Assembly (NCBI GenBank): GCA_004793585.1
Contig: SRZB01000002.1
Coordinates: forward strand, 248,001 to 312,000
Length of the DNA stretch: 64,000 nucleotides
DNA from: Hominisplanchenecus murintestinalis
Lineage (GTDB): Bacteria > Bacillota > Clostridia > Lachnospirales > Lachnospiraceae
Reading direction: 5' to 3'
Part shown: positions 49,605 to 63,200 of the stretch, in pieces
Position numbering within the stretch: the first letter of the stretch is position 1
Layout of the letters: each line of letters begins with the position of its first letter
The notes under the pieces: model-generated
Told to the model about the DNA's origin: nothing
The model's database searches: none
Seen by the model: only the letters and a program-made list of their open reading frames with translations
Translations under genes and position numbers: made by a program

Positions 49605-51218
49605 CTACTGCAGCAGTTCCAGCAGCGCTTCCTGGCTGCCGTCAGCCGCCACTGCCGCCATACGGCTTCCCGCATGTATCGGTATCAATGCGCCTTCCCG
49701 GCAGAAGAATTCCTCTGCCGTCCTGTAAACAGACAGCGGATCAGATTTCAGGCAATTTCCGATTTCCTTCTCATAGGCTGCGGCTTTCTCCTCGCTGCCA
49801 GACAGAAGCGCCTGCAGCGCCCTGTTCTGTGTCCCGTCTTCCGTCAGGCTCAGGTACAAATCATACCCATCCTCCGGAAGTCCTTCAGAACTTGCCGATG
49901 AATATTCGATGCGCTCAATGGTCAGCCCATATTCCCGAAGCTGTTCCTCGAGGGCGTCTACAGCCCCCTGGGATCCTACATCGGCTCCCGCCAGGACTGT
50001 GAGGGATTTCCGGGTTTCACTCAGTCCCGCAAGTACCTTCTCTGCCGCCTTTTTGTCATATGGCAGAATACTTGCGAAATTCGGTTTGCCCATTCCCCGT
50101 CCAAGAATGCTGTCAGGAACTTTCCCTTCTCCATAAATAGTATCACACAACGCTTGTCTATCTATCGCCTGGATAATAGCGCGGCGTATTTCCGGATCCT
50201 CTACCTTAGGGCTTGCAAAGCGGAAGCCAATAAATGCATACGTTCCCTCGGGAAGTTCATACACGGAATGCCAGCCGCTTTCCTTTAACATGCTTTCTGT
50301 ACACTCCTGATCTGTCAGAAACATATCAAGCGAGTAATTTTTCAAGTTCTCTTCCAGCCCATTTTTCTCTGCCTTTTTCAGCAGTACTGTAGCGTAAGGA
50401 TACTCTGCCAGAGAAGTATTTTCACTCTTAGCCAACAGGATCTCCTTGCCTATAACTGCCTCTGTAATCTGGTATTCCCCTGCTCCCAGCGGATATTCGC
50501 TTGCACTCAGCTTTGCTACCGGAACGGAAAGCATATCAATGCACTCTGGGGATACCTCCAGGAAATGAAAGCGCAGAGTCGTGTCGTCCACAATTTCTAT
50601 CCCTTCGATAGATGTAGCTGTACTTCCTCCATAGGCTTCCGCTCCCTCAAGCTGGACGACTGCCCCAAGCGATACTCCGGAAAACATTCTTTCCCTTACG
50701 TAAGCTTGATAGGACTCTTTTACATCTGCCGCCGTCACAGGGCTTCCGTCGCTGAATACTGCATCTGTCAGCGTTACCTCTGCCTGTTTTGCCTCCGTAT
50801 CAAACGCAATGTCTTTTGCCAGGCATTTCTCTGCTTTTTTTGTGCTGTCGACGCGCACCAGCGGCGTATACACCAGACGGCGCAGGGCGCTGCCTGAAAC
50901 CGTATCATGCAGATAAGCCGTATGGGCGTCCGAAAGTCCTGCGTCTCCTATCACAAGCTGCGCTTTCTGCTCTGCGCTTTTCTGTACCTTAGTTTTATCT
51001 CCATGAAGCACTTCCTGCCAGCCTTCTTTTCCCCCATCCTGTCCATAATACCAGAATGCAGCAGCCCCTCCGGCTGCCAGGACAAGGAGCAGGAGCAGTG
51101 CGGCTATCAGCCGCTTTCTGCCTCTCTGCTTTCCTGTTTCCTTTTTTTCTTTCTGCTGTTCCGTTCCTGCCTGCTGTTCTTCTTGCAGTTCTTCCTGAAG
51201 TTCTTTCTGATTATCCAT
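49605..51218 (-). CDS. Membrane-anchored family-5 (peptide/nickel-type) solute-binding protein
   Basis: 537 residues. A Glu/Gln-rich cytoplasmic tail of about 25 residues and a basic patch precede one TM helix (LIAALLLLLVLAAGGAAAFWYYG, about 37-60). The rest is an SBP_bac_5-type domain: ALRRLVYTPLVRVD, VTLTDAVFSDGSPVTAADVK, DPEIRRAIIQAIDRQAL. Typical homologues are lipoproteins working with an ABC permease; here there is no lipobox and no transporter gene nearby. The ATG lies 1 bp after the stop of the giant surface protein, and its GAGGAG site is inside that gene's last codons, so translation is coupled. A role in sensing or in surface-protein assembly is possible; neither is shown. Confidence 0.88.
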   Translation of the reverse strand: MDNQKELQEELQEEQQAGTEQQKEKKETGKQRGRKRLIAALLLLLVLAAGGAAAFWYYGQDGGKEGWQEVLHGDKTKVQKSAEQKAQLVIGDAGLSDAHTAYLHDTVSGSALRRLVYTPLVRVDSTKKAEKCLAKDIAFDTEAKQAEVTLTDAVFSDGSPVTAADVKESYQAYVRERMFSGVSLGAVVQLEGAEAYGGSTATSIEGIEIVDDTTLRFHFLEVSPECIDMLSVPVAKLSASEYPLGAGEYQITEAVIGKEILLAKSENTSLAEYPYATVLLKKAEKNGLEENLKNYSLDMFLTDQECTESMLKESGWHSVYELPEGTYAFIGFRFASPKVEDPEIRRAIIQAIDRQALCDTIYGEGKVPDSILGRGMGKPNFASILPYDKKAAEKVLAGLSETRKSLTVLAGADVGSQGAVDALEEQLREYGLTIERIEYSSASSEGLPEDGYDLYLSLTEDGTQNRALQALLSGSEEKAAAYEKEIGNCLKSDPLSVYRTAEEFFCREGALIPIHAGSRMAAVAADGSQEALLELLQ

Positions 51219-51219
51219 A

Positions 51220-54200
51220 TTAAGACTCCTCTTCTTTCTCCTTCTTCCTTCTTTTCACAAAGAGAAGGGCTCCAATCATAAGACCTGATACTGCCAGAAT
51301 CAACAAATATCTTCCTATCTGCGTGTCATCTCCAGTGCGCACTGTCTCTACCGGGTCTTCGGTCTCTGTATCCAACGGCTCTGTGCCTGGCGCATACGGC
51401 TGCTTCTTCGGTATCGGCCATACCTCCATATCTGCAGTTATGCCCTCTCCGCCATCTTCAAGAAGCGCCGCGCCGCGGCCGATGTCTACATGTACCCGGT
51501 CAAGAGAAACTACATCCCGCCCCATATAGTGATCACGGTGTACTTCCGCCAGCTCAAATTCACTGCTGATTACCAGCTGCGGCCCTGCGGCGGGAAGCCC
51601 GCTCTCTTCTTTTCCTTCCATCGTTACTGCATCGTTAAAGTCATTGACTTTCTTTGCCAGCGTCTGGTAATCCTTTGATGCATCATACAGCCCTGCTCCC
51701 AGCGTCGCCGCGTTCACAGCCTGTCTTCCGGGATATTTCACCGAGAAGGAGGCGTCGTCCTTTGGCTTCATAATCGATACACGGTAGCGGTACGGGGTGA
51801 GATAATTGGGAGATTCCTTTTCCATATCTGCCACCGGAACACGGAACATATAGCGCCCGTCCTCCCCTGTCAGTATACGGGATTTCCCTTCTGCGTCCGG
51901 CGTCTCTTTCCAGGTCTGTGCAACAGGGTCATAGCGGTACAGGATGATATTTACTGCCTTCCTTCCCTGCTCTTCCCCATTACGTATGCCGTCCTTGTTC
52001 TCATCCACAAACACACTTCCTGCCACGACAGTTTCCGTATCCAGTACATGCAGTCCGAAATCCAGCATATCCTGCACAGTGGTGTATCCTATGTGGTAGA
52101 TGTAGCCGTAAGCGTTCTCTTTCTCTGCCGCCCCTCCCAGACGGAAGCTGCGGGTGATACCCTGCGCCTGATCGGTCAGGTATCCCGTAAGATTCAGGTG
52201 GGCATAATCATTATCTGCCCTGTCATCCCCGGCATTCAGCGGCACATAGTATGCGTTAGACGGTTTCTCCATGCGCAGCCTGTACCTGTAAGGACGTCTG
52301 GTCTTTCTGTCCAGTACGGGTACATCCGCAAAGCGGTAGTTTCCTTCTGCATCCGTAACACAGGATGCATATGCCCGGTAGACGCCATCCTGAAGGATTC
52401 CGTCTGTCTCTTCGCCTGGCACGTCTGTCTCGGTGGGCGATATCCATTCAGGCTCTTCCGGTACTGTACCCGGCTTCTGCCCCGGTTCCTCGTCTGGATT
52501 CTTTCCTGGCTCTGTATCCTCCGTGGACGGATTCTCATCCTCCGGTTCTGCCGCCCTCCCGCTCTCAACTCCGTCAGACGGCTCCTTATCGGGTTCTGTA
52601 TTTCCCGGGGGTTCCTTATCAGGTTCTCCTTCTTCCTTCTCCGCAAACAGCGCCAGCCCGGAAGCTGTATCTCCCTCCTCAATGTCTGTACCTTCAATCA
52701 TCACATCCAGATATACCGTATGTCCTTCCATTCCCGGTTCTGCATTCTGCAGGCCGTTCCAGTCTTTATCATTCCATACGACTCCTTCGATCAGGCTTCC
52801 CCTGTAAGGCAGGAACCCTGCATCTATACCATCATAGTTCTCAGCCAGCACGATACTGTAACCGTCAAGCCTGTTCTCTTCCGTTTCCTGCGGGTCTGCT
52901 GTTTTGGGCGCCACCAAAATTTCAGGCGTCAATTCTGAAGTAGATTCATTCAAATCACTGTCATTTATCCCGTTTCCGGTCAAATGCCAGGTAGCGTCAA
53001 ATCCTTCCGGCATTTCGGGTATCTTTACTTTATATCCGAGAATTACCCTGCGTTTCGCCCCGTCCGTTTCGTTCAGAATTCCGTTCGTCGGAAGTCCGTC
53101 AAACCGATAGACGCCGTTTTTATCTGTCTCGGTGAGCATCTGCCCTCCCTCATCCGGCTTACCTTCCTGAGCGTCCAAATCCGACTCCGGTTCAGGCTGC
53201 GCACTCATAAATGAAATCCATTCATCAGCTTTCTTCCACTCGCCGCCATCCAGATAATACTGCTCCAAAAGAACCTTCACTCCAGACTGCCGTTTCTCTG
53301 TCTCCTGGCGTATTCCATCAGCAGTTCCCTTTTCATCATAGTCCTCCGTCCACGCGGTTCCTGTGATCGAAGTCGTCTGGTATGGTGAAAATCCGGCATT
53401 CATTCCGCCGATATCCTCAGAATAGGCCACGTCATAATCCTTACCGTCAATTCTTCGGTAATTATAACTGTTCCCTGAAAAACTGTTGCTTACCGGTTCT
53501 GCGAAAAGCAGCCAGCCGCCATTCTCTTTTGCCGGCCAGGTCATCCGCATTCCTTCCCATACCAGCTTATTGTCCTTCTCACTGCCTTCTTCTACCAGGT
53601 ATTTACTCACGGCATATTGTTTCAGAACTGTCTGGATCACCGCGTCCTCACCGTCCAGGCAGAGCCGGTATCCCGCCAGATAACGCTTCCCTTCCATATA
53701 CAAAGATGGCGGAAGTTCCTCAAACTGATAGGTTCCGTCTGCGTCCGTTGTCTGTGTCTGATGAAACTCCTCTTCCGGAACCACATTCCATGCTCCGTCC
53801 TTATAATATGCCTGCTGCAGCACCAGTTTCAGGCCCTCGATTCTTTTTTCGCCTTCGTCCAGGATGCCGTCATGATCGACATCTTTCCAGGCCGTACCTA
53901 AAAGTGATGCATTTTCATAGCGTTTTAGGCCGCCGTCCCATCCGCTTCTCTCAGCGCCCTGGCATGCGTCATAGGCAACGCCTTCGACCTCCGCCACATT
54001 GATGGGGTTCGCATTCTCTTCTGCTTCTGCCGCCACTATAATGTACTCTTCTTCGCCAGTCAGCCTGCCGCTGTTTTCATCGTCCGAGATGATCCAGTCA
54101 CTATCCTTCGCCCGGTTGCTGCCTGCTCTGTACTTTGTCACTGCATAGGTTTCAAAGATCCCTGCATCCTCGCACTTATCCATGTCAATACGCACCTGAT

Positions 54201-57200
54201 AGCCATATATCTTGAAATCATCAGGGTCTCCAACATGTGTTTCCAGCTTGTTGAACAGATAGCGGCCTGTTACTGAATCCGTCTGTGCTTCCTGTACAGT
54301 AAAGCTCTCGTCTTTTATCCATGTATCATTTTCATAAATAAATCTCTCCAGCTTTACCGTTACCTTTTCTTTTATGGGCGCTTCCTCCGGATCCTGAACT
54401 CCATTATAGTTCTTATCCTCCCAAATCCACCCTGAAATACTTCCTGTCGCATAAGGCAGCTCTCCGGCATTTCCACCGGCCTTCTCTTTCGGCGCTGCCA
54501 GCATGTCGTATATCTTTCCGTCCGGCGCCATCACACAATAACTGCTATACGCCTGTTTTACCTCAACGGCAGCCGGCAGGAACTCTTCTTTTTCCATCAA
54601 TGTCAGCGGTATCTTCAGTTCTCCCGGGTTCTCCCCTTCCTCTTCTTCTGCCGCCGTTCGCTGCCGCGCTCCCGGACTTTTCTCATCTTCCGGCTGCAAA
54701 TCACTCCACTTATGGCTGTCTTTTCCCTGGCGGTATTTTGTCAGCGTCCATCCCTGGTTCATGGCATCCATCCGTATCTGGTATGCGGTCAGGCGGCGCG
54801 CATTTCCTACCTCCAGCATCGCCGGAACTGCCGCAAATTCATACCGTCCCTTATCCGTGACAGCTGACGCATAGTTTTCTTTTGACAAAACCCATTCACC
54901 ATTCTCATCCAGATAATACTGATCCAGATATACCGTCTGGCCGTCAATCGGCTCATCTACCGTCTCGTCACTTCCCCTGATGCCGTCATAGTTCTTATCA
55001 TTCCATACCCAGCCGTACAAATTCGTAGTCTCCAGCTCTTTCAGTCCCACATCCGGTCCTGCCGCCCTGTTCGCTGTCAGGATATCATAATCACTGCCTG
55101 CGTACGTATACACATAAGCGTCATTCTTATCCTCATTTGTTCCTGGAGACGCCTTTTTCGCTGTCACGCCAAATTCGCGCTCTACTTTTCCATCCCAGTC
55201 TGTCAGTTCATAAGGTTTCGACAAATCCAGCGTTCCTTTCGCGTCGCTGTCTGTCTCATTTCCCTTACCCTGATGATACCATGTCGTCTCATAGCCGGAC
55301 AGCTTTTCCTGGCGGGGCAGGGTCACCTTATATCCTGCCAGATACCATTTTCCATTTTTTTCAATATGCGCCGGAAGATTTTCCAGAAGATATCTGCCAT
55401 CAGCTCCTGTTACCGCCTGTGCAAAGTCTTCGGCTTCCTTTATCCACTTCCCTTCTTTTGTCATATAATACTGGTCGGCCAAAACCGTAAGCCCGGCAAA
55501 TCCTTCCTCATCCTCCTGGTAAAGTCCGTCATACTCTTTCTCCTTCCAGATGATTCCCGTAAGCTCTCCCGTCTCAGGGCCTTTCAGTCCGCCGTCATAA
55601 CCACTTACATTCCCACTGCTTTTTACGATGTCATACCTGACATTTCCTTCATCCCGGCAGTACGCCTCATTATGCGGAATAGTTGACACGCTTGCTGCTG
55701 CAAAATAATTTTGTTCTACCGGCGCCGTCCCTTTCGTCATATACAAGTCTGTCGCCGCCAAATCACTATCCACGGCAGTATCTTTTCCCTGATGATAACG
55801 TGTGACACGGTACCCCTCCGGCAGCTCTTTTAATTTCAGCCTGTAGTAAGCTACGCAGGCTTTCTTTGTTTCCGGATTCTCATAATAAGTAGAGACATTC
55901 GAAAATTCGTAACGTCCGTCGCCGTCTGTCTGTGCTGTCCGCTCGTCTACCTTCGTGAAACTGCCGCCAGAACGGATATACTGCTCCAGAATCACAGAAA
56001 CACCCTGAATCCCTTCGTCTCTGGATTCCTCTCCCTTCTTACGTATACCGTCATAATCTTTATCATCCCAGATTACGCCGCTTACCTTTACGTTCTCAAA
56101 CTCTTTTAAACCGCCGTCAAAATCCAGCAGGCTGGCGCCATCCGTCACATCATAATTTTTTCCGGCATAGCTCATAATATAAACCGGGTCGGTTCCTTCT
56201 ACAGCCTCATTTGCAAGGATAACCGGCGCGCCGTCTGTGAGATAATAAGCCATCTTGCCGTCAGATGTCTGAACCGGCGTGGTCTTTAAATCACTGTCTG
56301 CCTCTGTGTCTTTCACTGTCTGGTATTTCGTAACCGCATAATGAGCAGGCAGTGCTTCCAAATCCTCCTTGTCGATGCGGAGCCTGTACCCGGCCAGACA
56401 TGCTCTGCCATCCGGCTCAGGCGTATAAGTCGTCATCTCCTGGAAAACGAAATTCCCTGCATTTGTAGTGGTCTTTACTGACGTGAAGTCTTCCTGTTCC
56501 ATCCACCGGTTTGTATCCGCATCTAAATAGTAACGTTCTATCGTCACCTTGACGCCGCCGATTCCCGGCTCCAGGCCTTCCCGCACGCCATTGTAGTTCT
56601 CATCACTCCAAATCGTATTTCCCAGGAATCCTCTTCCGGCATTTACAAGTCCAAAGGCCAGTTTATATTGAGGTGCATAACCCTGCCCTTTCTCGTCATA
56701 CAGCGGTTTTCCGTTTTCGCCAAGCTGGTATTCCATAAGGAAAGGTTTTGTCTGCATATAGATTCCGGACTTCTCCAAATCATTGTCGTCATCCTCCAGC
56801 AGAGGGTCATCATTATACTTATAAGGAGTTGGCTTCAATACAACGGATTTATCCTCATTTTCTGCCTGCGCCACATACCAGCCCGGACGCACTTTGAATG
56901 TAAATTTTCCGTTTTCAGCGCTTCCGGGATTACTCTTATCTACAATCTCCGTCAGCATGGACGCCGGCTTTCCGTCAACATCCAAAGCTTCTTTCAGCTC
57001 TTCTGTATCCGGATCGTACTCGTAAAGCGTCACGCGCATCTTTCCAAGCTTCTTCTCATCGTCGGTCATACGCCCGTCAATCTCCGGGGCGTCCTCCGGC
57101 CCATGCTCATCAAACCATGCCCATCCTCCTACCGTGTGAGGTCTGCCTACCCCTACATTATAAGAAGTCATCTGCCTGTCATAGCGCTGATGAGGCGTAA

Positions 57201-60200
57201 GCCCATCTGCCCCTACCGTCGTATTATCCAAATCCACCGCCGCTACATGAATGGCGTCTTTCGTCTGTGCTACCAGTGTGTCTACCACCATAGCATCTCC
57301 CGGTGCATCCCCCACGCCTTCTTTCCCTAAATCTGGGAGAGTGTCGCCGCTCCGGTAAACCTCAAGACCTGCTTCTGTATCGCCAATCTTCAATGTCGTA
57401 ACTGCATAATTTTCCAGGCTCTCCGGGAACGTAAATCTCAGCTTGTAATCACCTGGCAGAAGATTAGAAAGCATATAATAGCCTTTATGCCCAAAGTAAT
57501 CACTCTCTGAAATATATGACGCCGCCGGCCCACAGTCTGTATAAGCAATGAGTCCTGTTCCGGTTCTCACATATTCCCCCGTGTCTTCATTGATGAGCGC
57601 ATATTTCACTGCTTCGCCTTCACGCTGCACTTCTGCGATCGCTTCCCCATTTCGGTTCACTATATAGCCTTTTTCACTTAAAAGCTCTACTTTGACCTTA
57701 TTAATTCCCGGATCATCTGCTTTACCGTCAAAGTCCAAATCTGTGGTAAGCTTGGAAACCTGAGGACGTCCATTCGTCCCATCTTTATATTCTGCCTCAT
57801 TCATCTCTGCGTCATAATTAAAATCATGCCATATATAGCTTCCAATATACCCCCTGCCTTCCGGCGCATTGAGATACACGCCGGCCTTACTGTTCTCTCC
57901 GGTCATACCCGCGCCCACTGCGTGGTGGACAAATGTGTTCCAGCCGCAGTAGCCCAGGGATGCTATAAATTGAGAACTGGAATCTCCCGAAACATCACCC
58001 ACATACTTTGGAATATTCAGCGGCGCATGCATTTTATAACTCATCTCAATCCGGTTATAACTTCCGATACAGTAGTCCTCTTTCTCCATCTCCATCCATA
58101 TAGAACGGATTCCTTTGATTGCCGCCTCATAAGCATCCGGATTATTTTTTGTCGCCGCAATCAAATCTATCAGGCGAACCATTTTATAAGTTTTTTTCAA
58201 TGCGTCGTTTCCAAACAGCTGTACGTAGAAATTTACCTCTCTGGTGCCCCGGGTACCCTTTTCTGTATCAGGTTTATATGCGGGAAGTTCTGAAACGTCC
58301 AATGCTTTATAAGTATTGCCGGACTGTTCAAACGGTCCTACCCATATATCATAATCTTTCGGACTGCCTGTATTCGTAGTCATTTCCAAAATTTTCCCAT
58401 CCGGATACTGCTCTATTTTATTCGGGTCAAATACTTTCACCTGAATAGAATCCGGTATCAGCCATCCGTTCCAGGATGAATCCCTGGCGATTGGATTTCC
58501 GGATGTATCACCGCTGAATATCTGGAAATCATTATTGTATGGCAGCACATCATACATACAGATATGCTTATGCTCCTCCGGCTTTGCTTCTGTCTGGTTC
58601 AAAATGGACACATTAAAGCGATAGTCCGTGCCTTCCGGCACACTGGCCGGCCCGCTCTTATAATCGCGGTCACTGTGAACCTGGGAGTCGACTTTCTTTA
58701 CCTGTTTCAGCGCAGGATCTTCTTTGAAGCTCAATCCCTTGATTGTACGCCTTAAAGCCATCTCTGCCGCCAGTCCGTTATTATTCAGGTCACGGGAGTC
58801 TCTCTCGTAGCCGCAGCTTCCGTAACCATCATCGTTCGACGGAATATATGGCGTATAATTACCATTCTTGAAACCGTATCCATAAGACTCCATCAAATCC
58901 TGGGATACTGCAGAACCGCGGTCTGCGTTCAGGGGCATCATGAATTCTACTACCAGACGCTCGCCTGGCATCAGCATTCCAGTGTAATGGAAGATTACCA
59001 CCTTACGTTTATGGGAACTGTTCAGGTTTACAATCTTTTCTACATATTCTGGCGAAGCCGGATTTCCATCCCCATCCAGTTTCAAGGATACCCTCGGATT
59101 ATCTACAATCTCCACGATATTCTGTCCATTTTCGTCCTGGAGCAGATTACCTTCCGCATCTGTTTTATCTCTTTCTACATACCATGTCCAGTGCGGAATT
59201 TCATAGTCCAGATTATCTGCCGGATTTGTAATGCTTCCCGTCACGCGGTAATCATCACTTAAATAATCCATGTCGTCCCCCTGAAGGCTGCTGTAGGGCA
59301 CATATGCCAGATTATTCTGAAGGTTCTGGATATAAGGCAGCACTATCGACATATTCGGATCGGTAATTGTATCCTCTTCATTTTTTCCTTTTGGATCCAG
59401 ATAACCCTTCTGCTCCAGCTGCGCATTGCTGTAATTTACCAGATACGTACGGTATTTCATTACCTTACTTGCAGATGGGTCTACCAGGATTGCCGCGCTT
59501 CCTACATTCCAGCGGTAGCCATTAATACCGGAACCTGTATAGTATCCCATTTCCATTCGGAATCCAAGATAGGGAAGCTCAGGATCTACATAGATTCCTG
59601 CGCGCCCTCTTTCTCCCAGCCCCGAATATTTCGTATCGTCATAACGCGTGATACACTGTGCAAAATAATTCGAATGAATTGCCAGCATCGGGTCGCCTGA
59701 CAGCGTGGCTGCCTGCACAAACGCACAATTTTTCTTAACATTGTCCGGTATTTCATTTACATTCAGACGGCTAGGATCGACATCATCCATCTCTTCCTTC
59801 ACGTCCTCCGTATCCGGATCGGCGTCTACTGCCAGACGAAAACCAGACGGAACCGGATAATAAATCGGAGTAATGTCATCATCATAACCTGTTCCGGCTT
59901 TCACTACAAAACGCACCTGGCGCACATTATCAGGAATTCCATCCGCTATCAGGGTATTAGCAGCCAGGCTATACCCGGCGGTATCGCCTATCAGCGTCCA
60001 GGAACCATCCCCATACGCCGCCCGATCCTCTTCCGAATCCGGATACAGGTATCCATCCTCTGCATGAGGATTTGTACTGGTACGGACAAGCACATAAACT
60101 TTCAGCATGCTCTCCAGCTTCTTCTTTTCTTCTTCCGTCAGGGTATCGGGCACTTCCCATACCCCGGTCCGGATCGCCTGCACTTCCGGCGTTACCTTAG

Positions 60201-63200
60201 GCCCTGTGACTGGCGCGATTTCACCGGTAGCTGTAGCTGTCCCATGAAACGGCAGCGCTATATCCACAAGGAACCTGTTTACCGCACCGCCTTTATTCTG
60301 CGCCTGATCCAACAGATACTGCATGCTCGTCGCACCCTTGATATGGACATCTGTTGCCGTGACAATCGTCTGCTCATCCGGGTCTATAATGGAACGGCGC
60401 GGCATAATAGAGTCAATACGGGCCGCCCCATCCGGTTTCCGAAGCCGGAAAACTGCTGAGCGCGCTGTCGTATATAAATCTGTATAATCGCCGTCCCTGT
60501 CATAGTCTGCCGCCTTCGCTGCTTCATCATCCTCGTCAGCTTCTTCATCTGCCTCCTGATCCATCGCCCGGTTTACCCACAGCACCAAATCCTGCGGCTG
60601 CTCTTTGAGGCCCTCAGAACCTGCGTTAAAATGTCCGTCTGTCTCATGAATCGTCACATAAGTCCTGCAGCCATCTGCCAGCCAGGTATCTCCGGCAGTA
60701 CCTACGGTAGACTCTTCCCCCAGGTTATCTACCCTTGTCTTAATCCTTACTTTAACCCAGCTTCCACATGCCAGATATCCGCCCGGTTTTGCTCCGGTAT
60801 ATAAGGAATCATAATCTTGATAACCATCGTCTGCCGGTGTGGAGAGTTCTATGACTACGCTCTCCGCTTCATGCTGTTTCTTTTTATCCGTATTTGGATA
60901 CTCCGGATAACCCGGATATCCGCTTCCAAGGCTGTTATAATCCGTTTTATGCTTAACTTTCAGGTTCCATCCGGAATCTTCATCCATAAGTTCAGCCATA
61001 TCTACCGTTTTCGTCTCGGACGTACGGGCATCATAGTACTCTACCACGATATCATCCGGATCATACGTATCATCCTCATCCCAGAATGTTACTTCCTGCG
61101 GCAGATCAAACACAAACGCCAGCTTCGCATGGTGGACAGAACCGGTATAGCGCAGACCGTCTGCCTGGTTCAGTACCTTCGAACCATACCACAGTACATC
61201 GCTGTACTCCAGCGGCTTATCTCTTTCCGGATACGGAGAGGGAAGCGTTGCTTCCTCCTGTCCTTCACCCCCTATGTGGTACTCGCTATACACCATGCCT
61301 TCTTCTGTTTTCGTAAAGCCCACTGTATTGTAAGCAATCAAACGCGGCGCCCTGGTATACATCCTGGTTCGGTTGTACAGGCCGATATCTGCAATCTGCT
61401 TTTCTTTATCTTCTGTATCCGGATGCGTATTTGCCTGGCTGCCATTGAAGTCCTTCTGCTCCTCCGTAAGCATCAGCGGATTCCTTATATTTGCGGCATA
61501 ATCTTCCACATTAAAGCTGTCTGTTTCCGAATATGCCCATCCGCTGTCAAAAAACGCTCTGTTACCATTTGCACTATCTGCGGGCTGATATAGAGATACT
61601 GCGTCCAGACGCTGGGAATCTCCTGCATTCACCCCCACATTATACGGGTTGCCGCTGATTCCTCCGTCCCACTCATATTTGAAACCTTCCATTTGGCTGC
61701 CGATATAGGTACGGATGTCTTCATATCGGTTATCTTTCGTTGTATCCCGTATCACGGCGCCGTCTGCCCCTTTTATGGACAGGTCCGGCAATTTCTCCGT
61801 AAATACTTTAAATGAATAAATCTTTAACGCCCCTGAACGGATTTTTGCTTCCAAATCCTTCTGCGCCACATCTCCCTGTGCATTTAAATTAGCTTCTATC
61901 CTTACCAGATAACGTCCCTCTGTCTGCCCGGTATCCTTCCCGTCCTCATATTCGGGTATCTCCACATACTGTACATCTGCGTCATAGAGCTGCTTCTCCG
62001 CTTCCGTAGCCGGTGAAACCGTATTAACTGTAGGAGCGCTCCTCTGATTCAATTCCCATGCAATCGGGCGTCTGGCATTATCTTCGTTATCTTTTGTATA
62101 CGGCTTGCCATCGGCGGCCATCGGCACCACGCCTTCCGGAAGAAGCACATTGATGACCGGAAGCATATAAGTTCCCATAGAGCCGCCGTCTTTCGGATAA
62201 CTATGGGCATGTTTTACTTCCTGATCCCCATATTCATGCCACCAGTAACGGTTTTCCACATTTACATTCACCCAGGCAGTATCGCCTTCACTGTCCGTAT
62301 AATAGCCCGCTGCCGTCTGCCCGGTTCTATCCGCACTTTCTCCATCTGTGATAGCCGTCCACAGACGCAGAAGCGGCTTTCTCATCTCCGTCCTGGTTCC
62401 CGTCGCTGCATACAGATCTGCTTTATCTGCCGTATGGTAAGCGCTATATGCTTTTCCGGTATTCTGGCCATCCGCTCCATTTGCTCCGCCTGTCTGCACC
62501 TCGCTGCATTGGACGTTATATCCATTTACGCTCAGTGTGTTCGGCGAACCAACCGGGTTGATATAGTTATACCAGTGATGCCAGCCGGAATGTTCATGGG
62601 CGTAGGAACTCATATAGTCCATTCCGTGAATCTGGAAATGGGCATTTTTACTCCGGTTCGAGCCCACCCACTGGGTAATATCATATATCTGATAATAATA
62701 ATAGTTCTCCCCTGCATTTGTCACAGGCTTCATCTGCACCCTGTCGTACCATTTCCCGTCCGCGTTAGTCGTATTCACATGGCATTTAATATCCACACGC
62801 ATCTGATACCCTGATTCACTGCCTCGGTTAAACCAGCGCTTCAGCGGGTAATTTACTGTAACTTTCACAACATACGGAACCAAATTCTCTCCCTGGTAAT
62901 AGTTTGCATTCGCGGCTGTATTCCAGAGTGGATCCTGCGGCTGCTTGGGCGCCTGGTATCCTCGGTCACTCTCAGGCGTCTGGATAATCTCAGCCTGGAT
63001 ATTTTCTGCGGGAATTGTGCCTCCCCACGTATTAATATCTGTCAGATACTGGCCTGATACCTGAAGGTTTCCGTCCTCATCCAGCAGCGGTTCCGTTCCC
63101 AGAGGGAACGTATAGAGCATCTCTACCCCATCCACTCCCCAGTCGCCATAATTGCTTGCCGTCAGGCGCGCCGTATAATCCTGCTGGTATTCTAACGTTG

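Noticed and set aside
52700-57900. Regularly spaced similar sequences in the giant gene as a CRISPR or satellite array
   Set aside because: The similarity is at protein level (SdrD-B-like units about 540 bp apart) and in frame; there are no short identical DNA repeats.
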